The notes under the pieces are model-generated. The model had not been told where the DNA came from. It ran no database searches and saw nothing but the letters and a program-made list of their open reading frames with translations. 64,000 nucleotides of DNA from Sphingomonas sp. LY54 (GTDB lineage: Bacteria; Pseudomonadota; Alphaproteobacteria; Sphingomonadales; Sphingomonadaceae). The first letter of the stretch is position 1. The number at the start of each line of letters is the position of its first letter. Of this stretch, positions 46,274-56,053 are shown piece by piece. The position numbers and the translations under genes were made by a program. The DNA lies in contig NZ_CP141588.1 in NCBI RefSeq assembly GCF_035594035.1, positions 682,001 to 746,000 on the forward strand. Reading direction: 5' to 3'.

Positions 46274-47593
46274 GTGGCCGATCTATTTGCAGACCAGGAA
46301 CCGTCCCGCCCCGAAGCCCCGCCGTCGGACAATGCGCCGCTGGCCGACCGACTGCGCCCGCAGCGGCTGGACGAGGTCGTGGGCCAGGACCATCTGACCG
46401 GACCCGAGGGCGCGATCGGGCGGATGGTCGCCGCCGGCAAGCTCGCTTCGATCATCCTGTGGGGGCCGCCCGGCACCGGCAAGACCACGATCGCGCGGCT
46501 GCTCGCCGACGCGGTCGGCATGCGCTTCGTCGCCATTTCCGCGGTCTTCTCGGGCGTGGCGGATTTGAAGAAGGTGTTCGCCGAAGCCAAAGACCATGCC
46601 CGCCTCGGCCGGACGACCTTGCTGTTCGTGGACGAGATCCACCGATTCAACCGCGCCCAGCAGGACGGCTTCCTCCCCTTCGTCGAGGACGGCACTGTCG
46701 TGCTGGTCGGCGCGACCACCGAGAACCCGTCGTTCGAGCTCAACTCGGCCTTGCTGTCGCGCACCCAGGTGCTGATCCTCAACCGCCTCGACGCGACGGC
46801 GCTCGGCCAGCTGCTCGACCGCGCCGAGGCGCTGGTGGAGCGGCCGCTGCCGCTGACCGCCGAGGCGCGCGACGCGTTGGTCGCCACCGCCGACGGCGAC
46901 GGCCGCTTCCTGCTCAACCAGGTCGAGACCTTGTTCTCGATCGAGCTCGACGAGCCGCTCGATCCCTCCGCCTTGTCGGCATTGCTGCACCGGCGGATGG
47001 CGGTCTACGACAAGGACCGCGAGGGTCATTACAACCTGATCTCCGCGCTACACAAAGCGGTGCGCGGGTCTGATCCGCAGGCGGCGCTTTATTATCTGGC
47101 GCGCATGCTCGTCGCCGGCGAGGAACCGCTCTACCTGCTGCGGCGGCTGGTGCGGATGGCGGTCGAGGATATCGGCCTCGCCGACCCGCAGGCGCTGGTC
47201 CAGTGCCTCGCCGCCAAGGACGCCTATGATTTCCTAGGCTCGCCCGAAGGCGAACTGGCGATCGTTCAGGCGCTGCTCTACCTCGCCACCGCGCCCAAAT
47301 CGAACGCCGCCTATATCGCGCAGAAAGCCGCCTGGCGCTCGGCCAAGGATACCGGCTCGCTGATGCCGCCCAAGAACATCCTCAACGCGCCGACCAAGCT
47401 GATGAAGCAGGTCGGCTACGGCAAGGGCTATCAATATGACCATGACGCGCCCGAAGGCTTTTCCGGCGACAATTATTGGCCCGAGGAGATGGAGCCGCAG
47501 GCCTTCTACCAGCCCGTCGACCGCGGCTTCGAAAAGCGCATCGCCGAGCGCATCGCCTGGTGGGAAGAACGCCGCGCCGAGCTTCGCAAGTAG
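46274..47593 (+). CDS. rarA: Replication-associated recombination protein A (RarA/MgsA)
   Basis: This 439-residue AAA+ ATPase acts at stalled replication forks. Walker A (GPPGTGKT) is at 64-71 and Walker B is in 'TTLLFVDEIHRFNRAQQDGFLP'. Sensor 1 'GATTENPSFELNSALLSR' and the C-terminal tetramerisation region ('KNILNAPTKLMKQVGYGKGYQYDHDAPEGFSGDNYWPEEM') are clear. The start is GTG 46274. The serine hydrolase frame begins just 1 nt after its stop. Confidence 0.95.
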   Translation: MADLFADQEPSRPEAPPSDNAPLADRLRPQRLDEVVGQDHLTGPEGAIGRMVAAGKLASIILWGPPGTGKTTIARLLADAVGMRFVAISAVFSGVADLKKVFAEAKDHARLGRTTLLFVDEIHRFNRAQQDGFLPFVEDGTVVLVGATTENPSFELNSALLSRTQVLILNRLDATALGQLLDRAEALVERPLPLTAEARDALVATADGDGRFLLNQVETLFSIELDEPLDPSALSALLHRRMAVYDKDREGHYNLISALHKAVRGSDPQAALYYLARMLVAGEEPLYLLRRLVRMAVEDIGLADPQALVQCLAAKDAYDFLGSPEGELAIVQALLYLATAPKSNAAYIAQKAAWRSAKDTGSLMPPKNILNAPTKLMKQVGYGKGYQYDHDAPEGFSGDNYWPEEMEPQAFYQPVDRGFEKRIAERIAWWEERRAELRK

Positions 47594-47594
47594 G

Positions 47595-49001
47595 TTGTTC
47601 TCCGGCCCAAGCCGGAGCCTAGTCCGGTGGGCCCCGGCTTTCGGCGGGGCACTTATTCTCGCCAGCCCCGCCGCCGCGCAGGACCAGGGCCGCTACACGC
47701 GCGCGCTGGCAGCCGGGTACAAAGCGAGCTTCCTGTGCAGCGACATCTTCAACGCCCGGCAGAGCGAGACGGTGATCGCGAAGGACGATCTCAAGCGCGT
47801 CTATCCCGAGCTGGAGCCGATCATTCCCGGCCTTGCCACCACGATCGACCGCGAGGCCAAAACGGTCAGCGTCGCCTTCGACGAGGCCCTGCCGCCCCGC
47901 ATTGCTGCGTGGCGCCCGAACCTCGGCTGTGCGCAGCTGCCGATCGGGGCGGCGGCCGAGGCGGTCGCGCAACTGCCACGCTTCGATCAAGCGGCGCCCA
48001 GGCTCGACGCCCAGCCCTGGCCGATGGGCGACCGCAATGCCGCCGGCCGCGCGTCCGGCGACGCCAAGGCGCTGGCGCGGACGGTCGCCGCCGCCTTCGA
48101 TCGCCGCACCTATGCGCAGGGCAGCGAGACGACCGCCGTGCTGGTGGTCCAGAACGGCAGGATCGTCGCCGAACGCTATCGCGACGATTTCAATATGCAC
48201 ATGCCGCAGCGCACCTGGTCGGTCGGCAAGAGCATCGCCGGGACGATCCTTGGCGCGGCGCAGCAGCAAGGCCTGATCGACGTCCAGGCCCCTGCCCCCG
48301 TGCCCGAATGGCAGAGCCCGGGCGACCCGCGTCGCGCGATCACCACCGATCATCTGCTGCGCATGGCGAGCGGCCTCCACAGCGACCATGCTGGCAACCG
48401 CACCGACGCGATCTATTTCGGCGGCACCGCAGTGACCGAGCAGGCGACCGGATGGCCGCTCGAGGCCGCGCCCAACAGCCGCTTCCGCTACGCCAATAAC
48501 GACACTTTGCTGGCCGTGCGGGGGCTGCAGGCGAAGCTTGGCGACAAGGCGCTGAGCTTCCCGTTCACCGATCTCCTGTGGAAGATCGGCATGACCCGCA
48601 CCATGCCCGAGACCGACTGGAAGGGCGGCTTCATCCTTTCGAGCCAGGTCTGGACCACGGCGCGCGACCTCGCCCGGCTCGGCCTTCTCTACATGTACGA
48701 CGGCGTCTGGCAGGGCGAACGCCTGCTCCCGACGGGCTGGCGCGATTATGTCCGCAGCCATGGGCCCGCTCAGCCGCCGAGCGGCTACGGCTATGGCGCC
48801 ACCTTCTGGACTTTTCCCAGGAACAGCGGTCTTCCGCAGGACGCCTTGGTAATGCGCGGCAATCGCGGCCAATATGTCGCGGTCATCCCATCTCGCAGCC
48901 TCGTCATCGTCCGCCGTGGCTATGACGGCGCCGGCGCCAATTTCGATCTCGACGCGTTCACCCGCGACATTCTGGCGGCGCTTGGCGAGCGGGGGAACTA
49001 G
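47595..49001 (+). CDS. Serine hydrolase (class C beta-lactamase-like)
   Basis: This is 468 residues if started at TTG 47595, the only plausible in-frame start before the conserved part. Motifs are S209-V-G-K212 ('TWSVGKSIAG', nucleophile and base) and Y299 in 'RYANND' as the second motif. 'LLRMASGLHSDH' and 'VMRGNRGQYVAVIPSRSLVIVRRG' are typical of penicillin-binding-protein-like esterases. A secretion signal is likely (LVRWAPAFGGALILASPAAAQ). Two palindromic repeats lie within the first 20 codons, so the original 5' end may be disrupted. The open frame extends to 47436 inside rarA, but that part is not credible. Confidence 0.8.
   Translation: MFSGPSRSLVRWAPAFGGALILASPAAAQDQGRYTRALAAGYKASFLCSDIFNARQSETVIAKDDLKRVYPELEPIIPGLATTIDREAKTVSVAFDEALPPRIAAWRPNLGCAQLPIGAAAEAVAQLPRFDQAAPRLDAQPWPMGDRNAAGRASGDAKALARTVAAAFDRRTYAQGSETTAVLVVQNGRIVAERYRDDFNMHMPQRTWSVGKSIAGTILGAAQQQGLIDVQAPAPVPEWQSPGDPRRAITTDHLLRMASGLHSDHAGNRTDAIYFGGTAVTEQATGWPLEAAPNSRFRYANNDTLLAVRGLQAKLGDKALSFPFTDLLWKIGMTRTMPETDWKGGFILSSQVWTTARDLARLGLLYMYDGVWQGERLLPTGWRDYVRSHGPAQPPSGYGYGATFWTFPRNSGLPQDALVMRGNRGQYVAVIPSRSLVIVRRGYDGAGANFDLDAFTRDILAALGERGN
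47600..47650. repeat. Palindromic repeat pair at the serine hydrolase 5' end
   Basis: CTCCGGC-CCAA-GCCGGAG (47600-47617) and a second imperfect hairpin, GCCCCGGCTTTCGGCGGGGC (47631-47650). Both are of the same CCGGC/GCCGG family as the repeat at 8761-8844. Confidence 0.6.
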
Positions 49002-49062
49002 CCAAAAGCTGATACATTTCTTACGGCGGCGACACGAAACAGCGAAAATACGGGGAGCGACA

Positions 49063-50361
49063 ATGTACGGAGCCGATCCAGACACGGTTTACTGGCAGCA
49101 GCAGGCCTATGAATGGGTGCCTCGCATCCTCGGCGCGATCGCCATCCTGGTCATCGCCTACATTCTCGCCCGCGCCGCCAAATGGGCGGTCGCCAAGATG
49201 GTCGACCGCATTCCGGCCCTGCAGCGCCATAACGAAGCCGAGCCCGGCAAGACGCTCGGCAGCCTGATCGGCGACGTCGCCTTCTGGCTGATCCTGCTGG
49301 TCGGCATCCTGCTCGCCTTGCAGCCTCTGGGTCTCAGCCAGGTGCTGGAGCCGGTGCGCGAGCTCACCACCAACACCTTCGCCTTCATTCCGAACGTGGT
49401 CGCGGCTGGCCTCATCTTCTTTATCGGCCTCGTCATCGCCAAGATCGCGCGCCGCATCGTCGAGGGCTCTTTGCTAGCCGCCAATGCCGACGGCTGGCTG
49501 CGCCGCACCGGCTTGGTCGAGACGGCCGGCACCGCCCCCGCCGCCCCGGCGGGCGCGCCTACCGCGGTCACCACCGGCCGTGCGTCGATCAGCCGTTCGG
49601 TCGGCATGGTCGTCTTCTTCCTGATCATGATCCCGGTCACGATCGCCGCTCTCGAGGCGCTGAAGATCGCGGCCATCTCCGAGCCGGCGACCGAGATGCT
49701 GCGCACGATCCTCGACGCCATCCCCAACGTGCTCGGCGCCGCGATCCTGATCGCGATCGGCTTCTTCCTCGGCAAGCTGGCCAAGCAGGCGGTCGAGCAA
49801 TTGCTGCCCTCGCTGGGCTTCGACCGCGCGATCAGCGCGCTCGGCTTCTCGGCCGAAAGCACGACTCCGTCGCGCACGGTCGGCACCATCGTGCTGTTCG
49901 CAATCCTGATCTTCTTCGCGATCAAGGCGGCCGAACTGCTCGATTCCGCGATCATCGCAATGATGCTCGCCCAGGTGCTGGAGCTTGGCAGCCGCATCCT
50001 GTTCGGCACCGGCATCATCCTCGGCGGCGTGATCATCGCCCGCATCGTATCCAACCTCGTCAGCGGCGCGGGCACGGAAGGCTGGCTGCCGGCGATCCTC
50101 AAATGGTCGATCATCGCGCTCGCCGTCGCCATGGGCCTCCGCTTCATGGGCCTCGCCAACGAGATCGTGATCATCGCCTTCGGCTCGATCATCGGCTCGG
50201 CCGCGGTGGCCTGCGCCCTCGCCTTCGGCCTCGGCGGGCGCCCGACCGCGCACAAATTGCTCGAGCGCTGGACCGAGCAGAACCACGCCCCGGCCGCACC
50301 GCGGAGGCCGCGCACGCCCACGGCGCCTGCGCCGGACGACCTGCAGCCGCCTTTGGTCTGA
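49063..50361 (+). CDS. MscS-family-like membrane protein (conserved TM-helix repeats)
   Basis: This is 432 residues from ATG 49063, with GGGGAG upstream. There are about eight hydrophobic segments. It contains repeated 'IPNVVAAGLIFFIGLVIAKIARRIVEG' and 'IPNVLGAAILIAIGFFLGKLAKQAVEQLLPSLG' units, typical of the mechanosensitive-channel TM-helix family. 'IIAFGSIIGSAAVACALAFGLGGRPTAHKLLERW' is near the end. A C-terminal Pro/Ala-rich tail lacks the full MscS beta domain, so channel activity is uncertain. An intrinsic terminator follows. Confidence 0.82.
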   Translation: MYGADPDTVYWQQQAYEWVPRILGAIAILVIAYILARAAKWAVAKMVDRIPALQRHNEAEPGKTLGSLIGDVAFWLILLVGILLALQPLGLSQVLEPVRELTTNTFAFIPNVVAAGLIFFIGLVIAKIARRIVEGSLLAANADGWLRRTGLVETAGTAPAAPAGAPTAVTTGRASISRSVGMVVFFLIMIPVTIAALEALKIAAISEPATEMLRTILDAIPNVLGAAILIAIGFFLGKLAKQAVEQLLPSLGFDRAISALGFSAESTTPSRTVGTIVLFAILIFFAIKAAELLDSAIIAMMLAQVLELGSRILFGTGIILGGVIIARIVSNLVSGAGTEGWLPAILKWSIIALAVAMGLRFMGLANEIVIIAFGSIIGSAAVACALAFGLGGRPTAHKLLERWTEQNHAPAAPRRPRTPTAPAPDDLQPPLV

Positions 50362-50370
50362 GCAGCAGGA

Positions 50371-50407
50371 AAGAGGGCGTGCTCCACCCAGGGCACGCCC
50401 TTTTCTT
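50371..50407 (+). terminator. Intrinsic terminator after the MscS-like gene
   Basis: GGGCGTGC (50375-50382) pairs with GCACGCCC (50393-50400), followed by TTTTCTT. The next start codon (50408) directly abuts the T-run. Confidence 0.85.
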
Positions 50408-51256
50408 ATGAGCCGCTTCCAACGCTTCGCCGCGATCGACTGGTCGGGCGCCAAGGGCAAGAGGCACAAGGGCATCGCCGTGGCGATCTGCGAGGCCGGC
50501 GACGCCCCGCCGATCCTAGTGGTGCGCGACAAGCCCTGGTCGCGAACCGAAGTGCTCGAATGGCTGCTGGAGACGGCGGCCGAGGCCTCCACCCTCTTCG
50601 GCTTCGATTTCAGCTACGCCCCGCCGATCGTCGAGCGCGGCGCCTACCTCCCCGGCGCCGTCACAGCCGAGGACGCGAAGAGCTTCTGGGCTTACGTTGA
50701 CGCTTTGTGCGACGACGAGGATATCGGCGCCGCGAGCTTCCTCGAGCAGCACCACCGCCCCCATTTCTATTTCGGCGCGGCCGACGGCGTGAAGGCGGAC
50801 TTCCTCCATCACCGCGTCTGCGAACATGCGTTCAACGCGATGGGCGGCGGCAAGGCCTCGACCCTCTACGACGCGATCGGCGCGAGCCAGGTCGCCAAGG
50901 CGAGCTATGCCGGCATGCGGCTGCTCCACCGGCTGGAGGGCAAGGTCCCGGTCTGGCCGATGGACGAAAGACCTGAAACAGGGAGCCTGGTGGTCGAGAT
51001 CTACACGCGCGTCTTCATCCGCCTCGCCGGCCTCAGCGGCCGCAAGGTGCGCAGCAGCGCGCAGCTCGACGAGGCCCTGGCCGGGCTCGGCAGCCGCCCG
51101 GCGCGTCTCGCCCACGATCCCAACGACCACGAAACCGACGTCCTGATCGCCGCCGCCGGCCTGCGCGCGATTGCCGGCGACGAGCGCTACTGGAACCCGC
51201 CTGCCCTCACCCCCGCCATCGCCCGCTCGGAGGGCTGGACGTTCGGCGTCCCTTGA
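50408..51256 (+). CDS. DUF429-like (RNase H-fold) hypothetical protein
   Basis: This 282-residue protein has an RNase H-like fold suggested by the N-terminal 'FAAIDWSGAKGKRHKGIAVAI', the middle 'FGFDFSYAPP' and the C-terminal 'DPNDHETDVLIAAAGLRAIAG' acidic set. This is the arrangement of DUF429 proteins. ATG 50408 begins exactly where the upstream terminator's T-run ends, so no leader-borne ribosome binding site is visible. The message is either leaderless or starts within the terminator. tRNA-Thr follows 16 bp after its stop. Function unknown. Confidence 0.78.
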   Translation: MSRFQRFAAIDWSGAKGKRHKGIAVAICEAGDAPPILVVRDKPWSRTEVLEWLLETAAEASTLFGFDFSYAPPIVERGAYLPGAVTAEDAKSFWAYVDALCDDEDIGAASFLEQHHRPHFYFGAADGVKADFLHHRVCEHAFNAMGGGKASTLYDAIGASQVAKASYAGMRLLHRLEGKVPVWPMDERPETGSLVVEIYTRVFIRLAGLSGRKVRSSAQLDEALAGLGSRPARLAHDPNDHETDVLIAAAGLRAIAGDERYWNPPALTPAIARSEGWTFGVP

Positions 51257-51272
51257 AGCATGGAGGCGGCAA

Positions 51273-51348
51273 GCCGGGTTAGCTCAGCTGGTAGAGCAAC
51301 CGCCTTGTAAGCGGTAGGTCGTCGGTTCGAGTCCGACACCCGGCACCA
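51273..51348 (+). tRNA. tRNA-Thr (anticodon TGT)
   Basis: The 76-nt cloverleaf has acceptor GCCGGGT/ACCCGGC, D arm GCTC..GAGC and anticodon stem ACCGC/GCGGT with loop CTTGTAA (anticodon TGT, reads ACA). The T arm has GTTCGAGTC, and CCA is encoded. The last part overlaps leuD on the other strand by 65 bp. Confidence 0.96.
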
Positions 51349-51922
51349 TCCTGAAGCCGTCGCGGCCGGCCCGTTCCTCGAAGGCCTGGATCGCGGCTTC
51401 GCTCTGGAGCGTGAGCGCGATCTCGTCCTGGCCGTGCATCAGGCAGTCGCGCCGGAACGGGTCAAGCGCGAAGGGGAACGCATCGCCGAGCGGCGTGCTC
51501 ACGATCATGCTTTCCAGGTCAACGCGGATCGGATGGGCTCGCGCCACCTTCAGCAGGCGATCCACCTGTGCTTGGGCGAGGGCGACCGCGACGATGCCGT
51601 TCTTGAAGGCGTTGCCGGCGAAAATGTCCGAGAAGCTCGGCGCGATCACCGCCGCGATGCCGAGATCGGCCAGCGCCCAGGCGGCATGCTCGCGGCTCGA
51701 TCCGCAGCCGAAATTGTCGCCGGCGATCAGGATCGGCGCGCCGGCATAAGCGGGCGCGTCGAACACGTTGCCGGGCTCGCGACGGATCGTCTCGAACGCA
51801 TGGCGGCCGAGGCCGGCGCGGGTGATCGTCTTGAGATGTTCGGCGCCGATGATGACGTCGGTGTCGATATTGGCGCGGCCGAGCGGGTAGGCGCGGCCGT
51901 GGACGCAGCGGACCGCCTTCAT
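51284..51922 (-). CDS. leuD: 3-Isopropylmalate dehydratase small subunit
   Basis: This 212-residue swivelling subunit forms the LeuCD isomerase of leucine synthesis. '[21 protein letters not shown]', '[14 protein letters not shown]' and '[13 protein letters not shown]' are diagnostic. No stop codon occurs after the conserved end ('[13 protein letters not shown]'), so the frame runs on. It ends only inside the antisense of tRNA-Thr, adding a tail ([21 protein letters not shown]) that is tRNA-derived. Its ATG overlaps the leuC stop (ATGA). It is the last gene of the operon. Confidence 0.93.
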   Translation of the reverse strand: MKAVRCVHGRAYPLGRANIDTDVIIGAEHLKTITRAGLGRHAFETIRREPGNVFDAPAYAGAPILIAGDNFGCGSSREHAAWALADLGIAAVIAPSFSDIFAGNAFKNGIVAVALAQAQVDRLLKVARAHPIRVDLESMIVSTPLGDAFPFALDPFRRDCLMHGQDEIALTLQSEAAIQAFEERAGRDGFRMVPGVGLEPTTYRLQGGCSTS

Positions 51923-53352
51923 GCCATCAACTCCCTGACGTCGGCGAGGCGGCCGGTCACCGCCGCCGCTGCCGCCATGGCCGGCGAGAGCAGGTGGGTG
52001 CGTGCGCCCGGCCCCTGCCGGCCGACGAAATTACGGTTGGACGTCGAGGCGCAGCGGCCCTGCGGCGGCACCTTGTCCGGGTTCATTGCCAGGCACATCG
52101 AGCAGCCCGGCTCGCGCCATTCGAAGCCGGCTTCGGCGAAGATGCGGTCGAGCCCCTCCGCCTCGGCCTGGCGCTTGACCAGCCCCGAGCCCGGCACGAC
52201 CAGGGCCTGCCGGATCCCGCTGCTGACCTTCCGCCCCTGCACGACGGCGGCCGCCTGGCGCAGATCCTCGATGCGGCTGTTGGTGCAGCTGCCGATGAAG
52301 ACATGCTCGATCGCCACGTCCTGCAGCCGCGTGCCGGCGGCGAGGCCCATATAATCGAGCGCGCTGCGGGCGGCGGCGCGCTTGCCCGCATCGGCGAAGC
52401 TGTCGGGATCGGGCACCGAGCCGGTGATCGGCAGAACGTCCTCGGGGCTGGTGCCCCAGGTGACGCTCGGCGCGATGTCCTGCGCTTCCATGCGCACGCT
52501 TCGGTCGAAGCTCGCCCCCTCGTCGGTGGCAAGGTCCTTCGAGCGCGCAACGAGCTTTTCCCAATCCTCGCCGGCCGGCGCCATCGGCCGGCCCTTGAGA
52601 TAAGCGAGCGTCGCCGCGTCGGGCGCGAACAGGCCCGAGCGCGCACCCGCCTCGATCGACATGTTGGCGACGGTGAGGCGGCTCTCGACGCTCATGGCGC
52701 GGAAGGTGTCGCCGCGATATTCGATGATATGGCCGGTGCCGCCGGCGACGCCGATCCGGCCGATGATCGCCAGGATCACGTCCTTGGCCGACACCCCGAA
52801 GCCGAGGCTGCCCTCGACCCGCACTTCGAGCGTCCGCGACGGCTTCAGCAGCAAGGTCTGGGTCGCCAGCACATGCTCCACCTCGCTGGTGCCGATGCCG
52901 AAGGCGAGCGCGCCCAAAGCGCCATGGGCGGCGGTATGGCTGTCGCCGCAGACGACGGTGGTACCGGGAAGCGTGAAGCCCTGTTCGGGGCCGACGACGT
53001 GGACGATCCCCTGCGCCGCGTCGGTCGCCTCGATATAGGGAATGCCGAATTCGGCGACGTTGCGTTCGAGCGCCGCCAATTGTCCGGCGCTGGCCGCGTC
53101 TGCGATCGGCAGCCGCGCGCCATCCGCACCGACACGCGCGGTGGTGGGCAGATTATGGTCGGCGACGGCGAGCGTCAGGTCCGGCCGCCGCACTGCCCGT
53201 CCCGCCACGCGCAACCCCTCGAAGGCCTGCGGCGAGGTCACTTCGTGGACCAGATGGCGGTCGATATAGATCAGGCACGTTCCGTCTTCGCGCCGCTCGA
53301 CGACATGGGCGTCCCAAATCTTCTCGTACAAAGTCCGCGGTCGCTCGCTCAT
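51919..53352 (-). CDS. leuC: 3-Isopropylmalate dehydratase large subunit
   Basis: This 477-residue aconitase-family subunit binds a [4Fe-4S] cluster. '[35 protein letters not shown]' is present, and the cluster cysteines are in '[11 protein letters not shown]' and 'CSMCLAMN'. ATG 53352 ([18 protein letters not shown]) overlaps the leuB stop. The longer open frame upstream is the shadow of leuB. Confidence 0.96.
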   Translation of the reverse strand: MSERPRTLYEKIWDAHVVERREDGTCLIYIDRHLVHEVTSPQAFEGLRVAGRAVRRPDLTLAVADHNLPTTARVGADGARLPIADAASAGQLAALERNVAEFGIPYIEATDAAQGIVHVVGPEQGFTLPGTTVVCGDSHTAAHGALGALAFGIGTSEVEHVLATQTLLLKPSRTLEVRVEGSLGFGVSAKDVILAIIGRIGVAGGTGHIIEYRGDTFRAMSVESRLTVANMSIEAGARSGLFAPDAATLAYLKGRPMAPAGEDWEKLVARSKDLATDEGASFDRSVRMEAQDIAPSVTWGTSPEDVLPITGSVPDPDSFADAGKRAAARSALDYMGLAAGTRLQDVAIEHVFIGSCTNSRIEDLRQAAAVVQGRKVSSGIRQALVVPGSGLVKRQAEAEGLDRIFAEAGFEWREPGCSMCLAMNPDKVPPQGRCASTSNRNFVGRQGPGARTHLLSPAMAAAAAVTGRLADVRELMA

Positions 53353-54449
53353 GCGCAGCAGCCCCGGTTCATCTGGATGAGCTGCAGCAATGCGACATGC
53401 TTCATCAGCCGCTGCTGCAAGATCTCGCGCACGCGCTCCCCGAACGCCGCGCATCCGAGCGCGCCGTCGAGGTCGACCGTGCGGCAGCCCTCCAGAAGGG
53501 CCTGTTCGAGCGCGTTGCTCAGCATCTGCGCCTGGGCGGGAAGGCCGAGGCCCTGGTCGAGCAGCATGACGGCGCTGGCGATCGCGCCCGCCGGGTTGGC
53601 GATGTCGCGGCCGGCGATGTCGGGCGCGGAGCCGTGGATCGGCTCGAACATCGAGGGGCCGTCGGCGCCGGTGCTGGCCGAGGCCATCAGGCCGATCGAC
53701 CCGCCGATCACCGACAATTCGTCGGACAGGATGTCGCCGAATAGATTCTCGGTCAGGATGACGTCGAAGCGCGTCGGCGACGTGACCAGCGCCATCGCCG
53801 CGGCGTCGACATAGAGATGGTCGAGGCGGACGTCGGGATAGAAAGCCGAGACAGCCTCGACCGTGCTGCGCCACAGCTTGGAGGTCGCCAGCACATTGGC
53901 CTTGTCGACCGAGGTCACCTTGCCGCTGCGCTCGCGCGCGGCGCGGAAGGCGACATGGGCGATGCGCTCCACTTCCTCGCGCGAATAGCTGCAGAGGTCC
54001 GACGCTGCGTCCGCGCTGTGGGTCCGCTCGCCGAAATAGAGGCCGCCGGTGAGCTCGCGCACGACCAGCACGTCGGCGCCCGCGGCAACGTCGGCCTTGA
54101 GCGGCGAGAAGGCCTCGAGGCCCGCGATCACCCGCGCCGGACGCAGATTGGCGAACAGGCCGAGCGTCATGCGCAGCTTGAGCAGGCCGGCTTCGGGCCG
54201 CTCCGCGCTCGTGTCCCAGCGCGGCCCGCCGACCGCGCCGAGCAGGATCGCGTCGGCGCCCTGGCAGGCCGCCAGCGTTGCGTCGGGCAGTGGCACGCCG
54301 TGCGCGTCGATCGCGGCGCCGCCGAAATCATGCTCCTCGAAGGTGAAATCGAGGCCGCAATGATCGGACAGCATGGCGAGGCATTTCACCGCTTCCGAAG
54401 AGACTTCCGGGCCGATCCCGTCGCCGGGCAACACTACGATCTTGGTCAT
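53349..54449 (-). CDS. leuB: 3-Isopropylmalate dehydrogenase
   Basis: This 366-residue NAD-dependent enzyme performs oxidative decarboxylation of 3-isopropylmalate. It starts '[16 protein letters not shown]' at ATG 54449. '[15 protein letters not shown]', '[14 protein letters not shown]' and '[27 protein letters not shown]' form the active site, and '[23 protein letters not shown]' binds the cofactor. It is 17 nt downstream of leuA. The C-terminus has a Cys pair (RGCCA). Confidence 0.96.
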   Translation of the reverse strand: MTKIVVLPGDGIGPEVSSEAVKCLAMLSDHCGLDFTFEEHDFGGAAIDAHGVPLPDATLAACQGADAILLGAVGGPRWDTSAERPEAGLLKLRMTLGLFANLRPARVIAGLEAFSPLKADVAAGADVLVVRELTGGLYFGERTHSADAASDLCSYSREEVERIAHVAFRAARERSGKVTSVDKANVLATSKLWRSTVEAVSAFYPDVRLDHLYVDAAAMALVTSPTRFDVILTENLFGDILSDELSVIGGSIGLMASASTGADGPSMFEPIHGSAPDIAGRDIANPAGAIASAVMLLDQGLGLPAQAQMLSNALEQALLEGCRTVDLDGALGCAAFGERVREILQQRLMKHVALLQLIQMNRGCCA

Positions 54450-54466
54450 GGATTCGTCCTCGATTT

Positions 54467-56053
54467 TCAGGCAGCGCGGGCGGCGGCTTCGCGCGTCCCG
54501 CGCAGGCGGCGGACCGCCTCGGCGTTGCTGGCGGCGTCGATATAGGCGGAGACGCAGCAGGGCAGGATGTCGCGGGCGCGGGCGCGGCCGGCGAAGATTT
54601 CCCCTTCCACGTCGATCGCAATCTCTACGAGCACGTTGGCGCCCTGTCCGTCCTCGGCGGGCTCGTCCGGGTCGGCCGCGATATATTGCATCTCGAGCGT
54701 ATCGACCCGTCCCGGCACGCCCATGATCTGGCCGACGGCGGTGAAGGCGGCATCGAGCCCCCCTGACGCCGAAGCGATGTCGGTGACTCGGCCGCGCTCG
54801 CCATGCTGCAGCTCGACCCGCGCCACCGGCCAGGCATTGGCCGAGACGGGCGCGCGAATGTCGACCTTGCCCAGCGACCACAGCCGTTCGGCACGGCCGC
54901 TTTCCTGGCCCGACAGGAGCGCGACGAGGCGCGCCGTATCGACGATGCCGATCTCGTCGGCGACCTCCTTGAACGCGGCGAAGGCGCGATCGAGCTTCTC
55001 GCCTTCGAGGACGTAGCCGAGCGCCAGCGCACGCGCGACAAGCGCGTGCCGGCCCGAATGCTTGCCGAGGACGATGCCGTCGGTGGCAAGCCCGATATCT
55101 TCGGGTTTCATGATCTCGTACGTTTCCCGGTTCTGGAGAATGCCGTGCTGGTGGATGCCGGCCTCGTGGGCGAAGGCGTTGGCGCCGACGATCGCCTTGT
55201 TGCGCGGCGGCGGCGAGTTGGTGACCTGCGCCAGCGTGCGGCTCGCGGCCATGATGCGGGTCGTGTCGATCCCGGTCGCCACGCCGAACGCGTCGGCGCG
55301 GGTCTTCAATGCCATCACCACGTCCTCGAGCGCGCAATTGCCGGCGCGCTCGCCGATGCCGTTGACGGCGCACTCAACCTGCCGCGCACCGCCGCGCACA
55401 GCCGCCAGCGAATTGGCGACGGCCATGCCGAGATCGTCATGGCAATGGGCCGAAAAGATCGTGCCCTGCGGGCGGTCGACCTGCGCCGTCAGGAAGCGGA
55501 ACAGGTCGTAGATCTCGTCCGGCGTCGTATAGCCTACCGTGTCGGGTACGTTGAGCGTCGTCGCGCCTTCGGCGGCGGCGACCGACAGGCATTCGACGAG
55601 GAAATCGCGCTCGGTGCGGATCGCGTCCTCGGCCGAGAATTCGACGTCATCGAACAGGCTGCGCGCCTCGGCGACCGAAATGCGGATCGACTCCACCACC
55701 TGCTCCCGGCTCATGTGGAGCTTGGCATCGCGGTGGATCGGGCTGGTGCCGAGGAAGACGTGGATGCGGCGGCGCGGGGCCTCCCGGAGCGCGGCGGCCG
55801 CGGCTGCGATATCGCCGCGCGTCGCCCGCGCCAGCGAGCAGATGACCGGGCCCTCGATCCGCGCGGCGATGGCGGCAATGGCGCGCGCGTCACCGGGCGA
55901 GGCGGCGGCGAAGCCGGCCTCGATCACGTCGACCTTCAGCGCGGCGAGCGCCCGTGCCATGCGGAGCTTGCCGTCCTCGGTCATCGAGAAGCCGGGCGCC
56001 TGCTCACCGTCGCGCAGGGTGGTGTCGAAAATGCGGACTTGGTCGATACTCAT
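54467..56053 (-). CDS. leuA: 2-Isopropylmalate synthase
   Basis: This 528-residue enzyme condenses acetyl-CoA with 2-oxoisovalerate, the first committed step of leucine synthesis. The TIM barrel shows 'FDTTLRDGEQAPGFSM', 'HCHDDLGMAVANSLAAVRGGARQVECAVNGIGERAGN' and 'HEAGIHQHGIL'. The C-terminal regulatory (leucine feedback) domain covers about 390-515. ATG 56053 overlaps the stop of the ACT protein gene by 1 nt (TGATG). Feedback inhibition by leucine is expected from the family. Confidence 0.96.
   Translation of the reverse strand: MSIDQVRIFDTTLRDGEQAPGFSMTEDGKLRMARALAALKVDVIEAGFAAASPGDARAIAAIAARIEGPVICSLARATRGDIAAAAAALREAPRRRIHVFLGTSPIHRDAKLHMSREQVVESIRISVAEARSLFDDVEFSAEDAIRTERDFLVECLSVAAAEGATTLNVPDTVGYTTPDEIYDLFRFLTAQVDRPQGTIFSAHCHDDLGMAVANSLAAVRGGARQVECAVNGIGERAGNCALEDVVMALKTRADAFGVATGIDTTRIMAASRTLAQVTNSPPPRNKAIVGANAFAHEAGIHQHGILQNRETYEIMKPEDIGLATDGIVLGKHSGRHALVARALALGYVLEGEKLDRAFAAFKEVADEIGIVDTARLVALLSGQESGRAERLWSLGKVDIRAPVSANAWPVARVELQHGERGRVTDIASASGGLDAAFTAVGQIMGVPGRVDTLEMQYIAADPDEPAEDGQGANVLVEIAIDVEGEIFAGRARARDILPCCVSAYIDAASNAEAVRRLRGTREAAARAA

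Noticed and set aside
51284..51348. The '[18 protein letters not shown]' tail as evidence of a separate protein
   Set aside because: It is antisense tRNA sequence, a well-known source of spurious peptides; here it is only the tail of the leuD frame.
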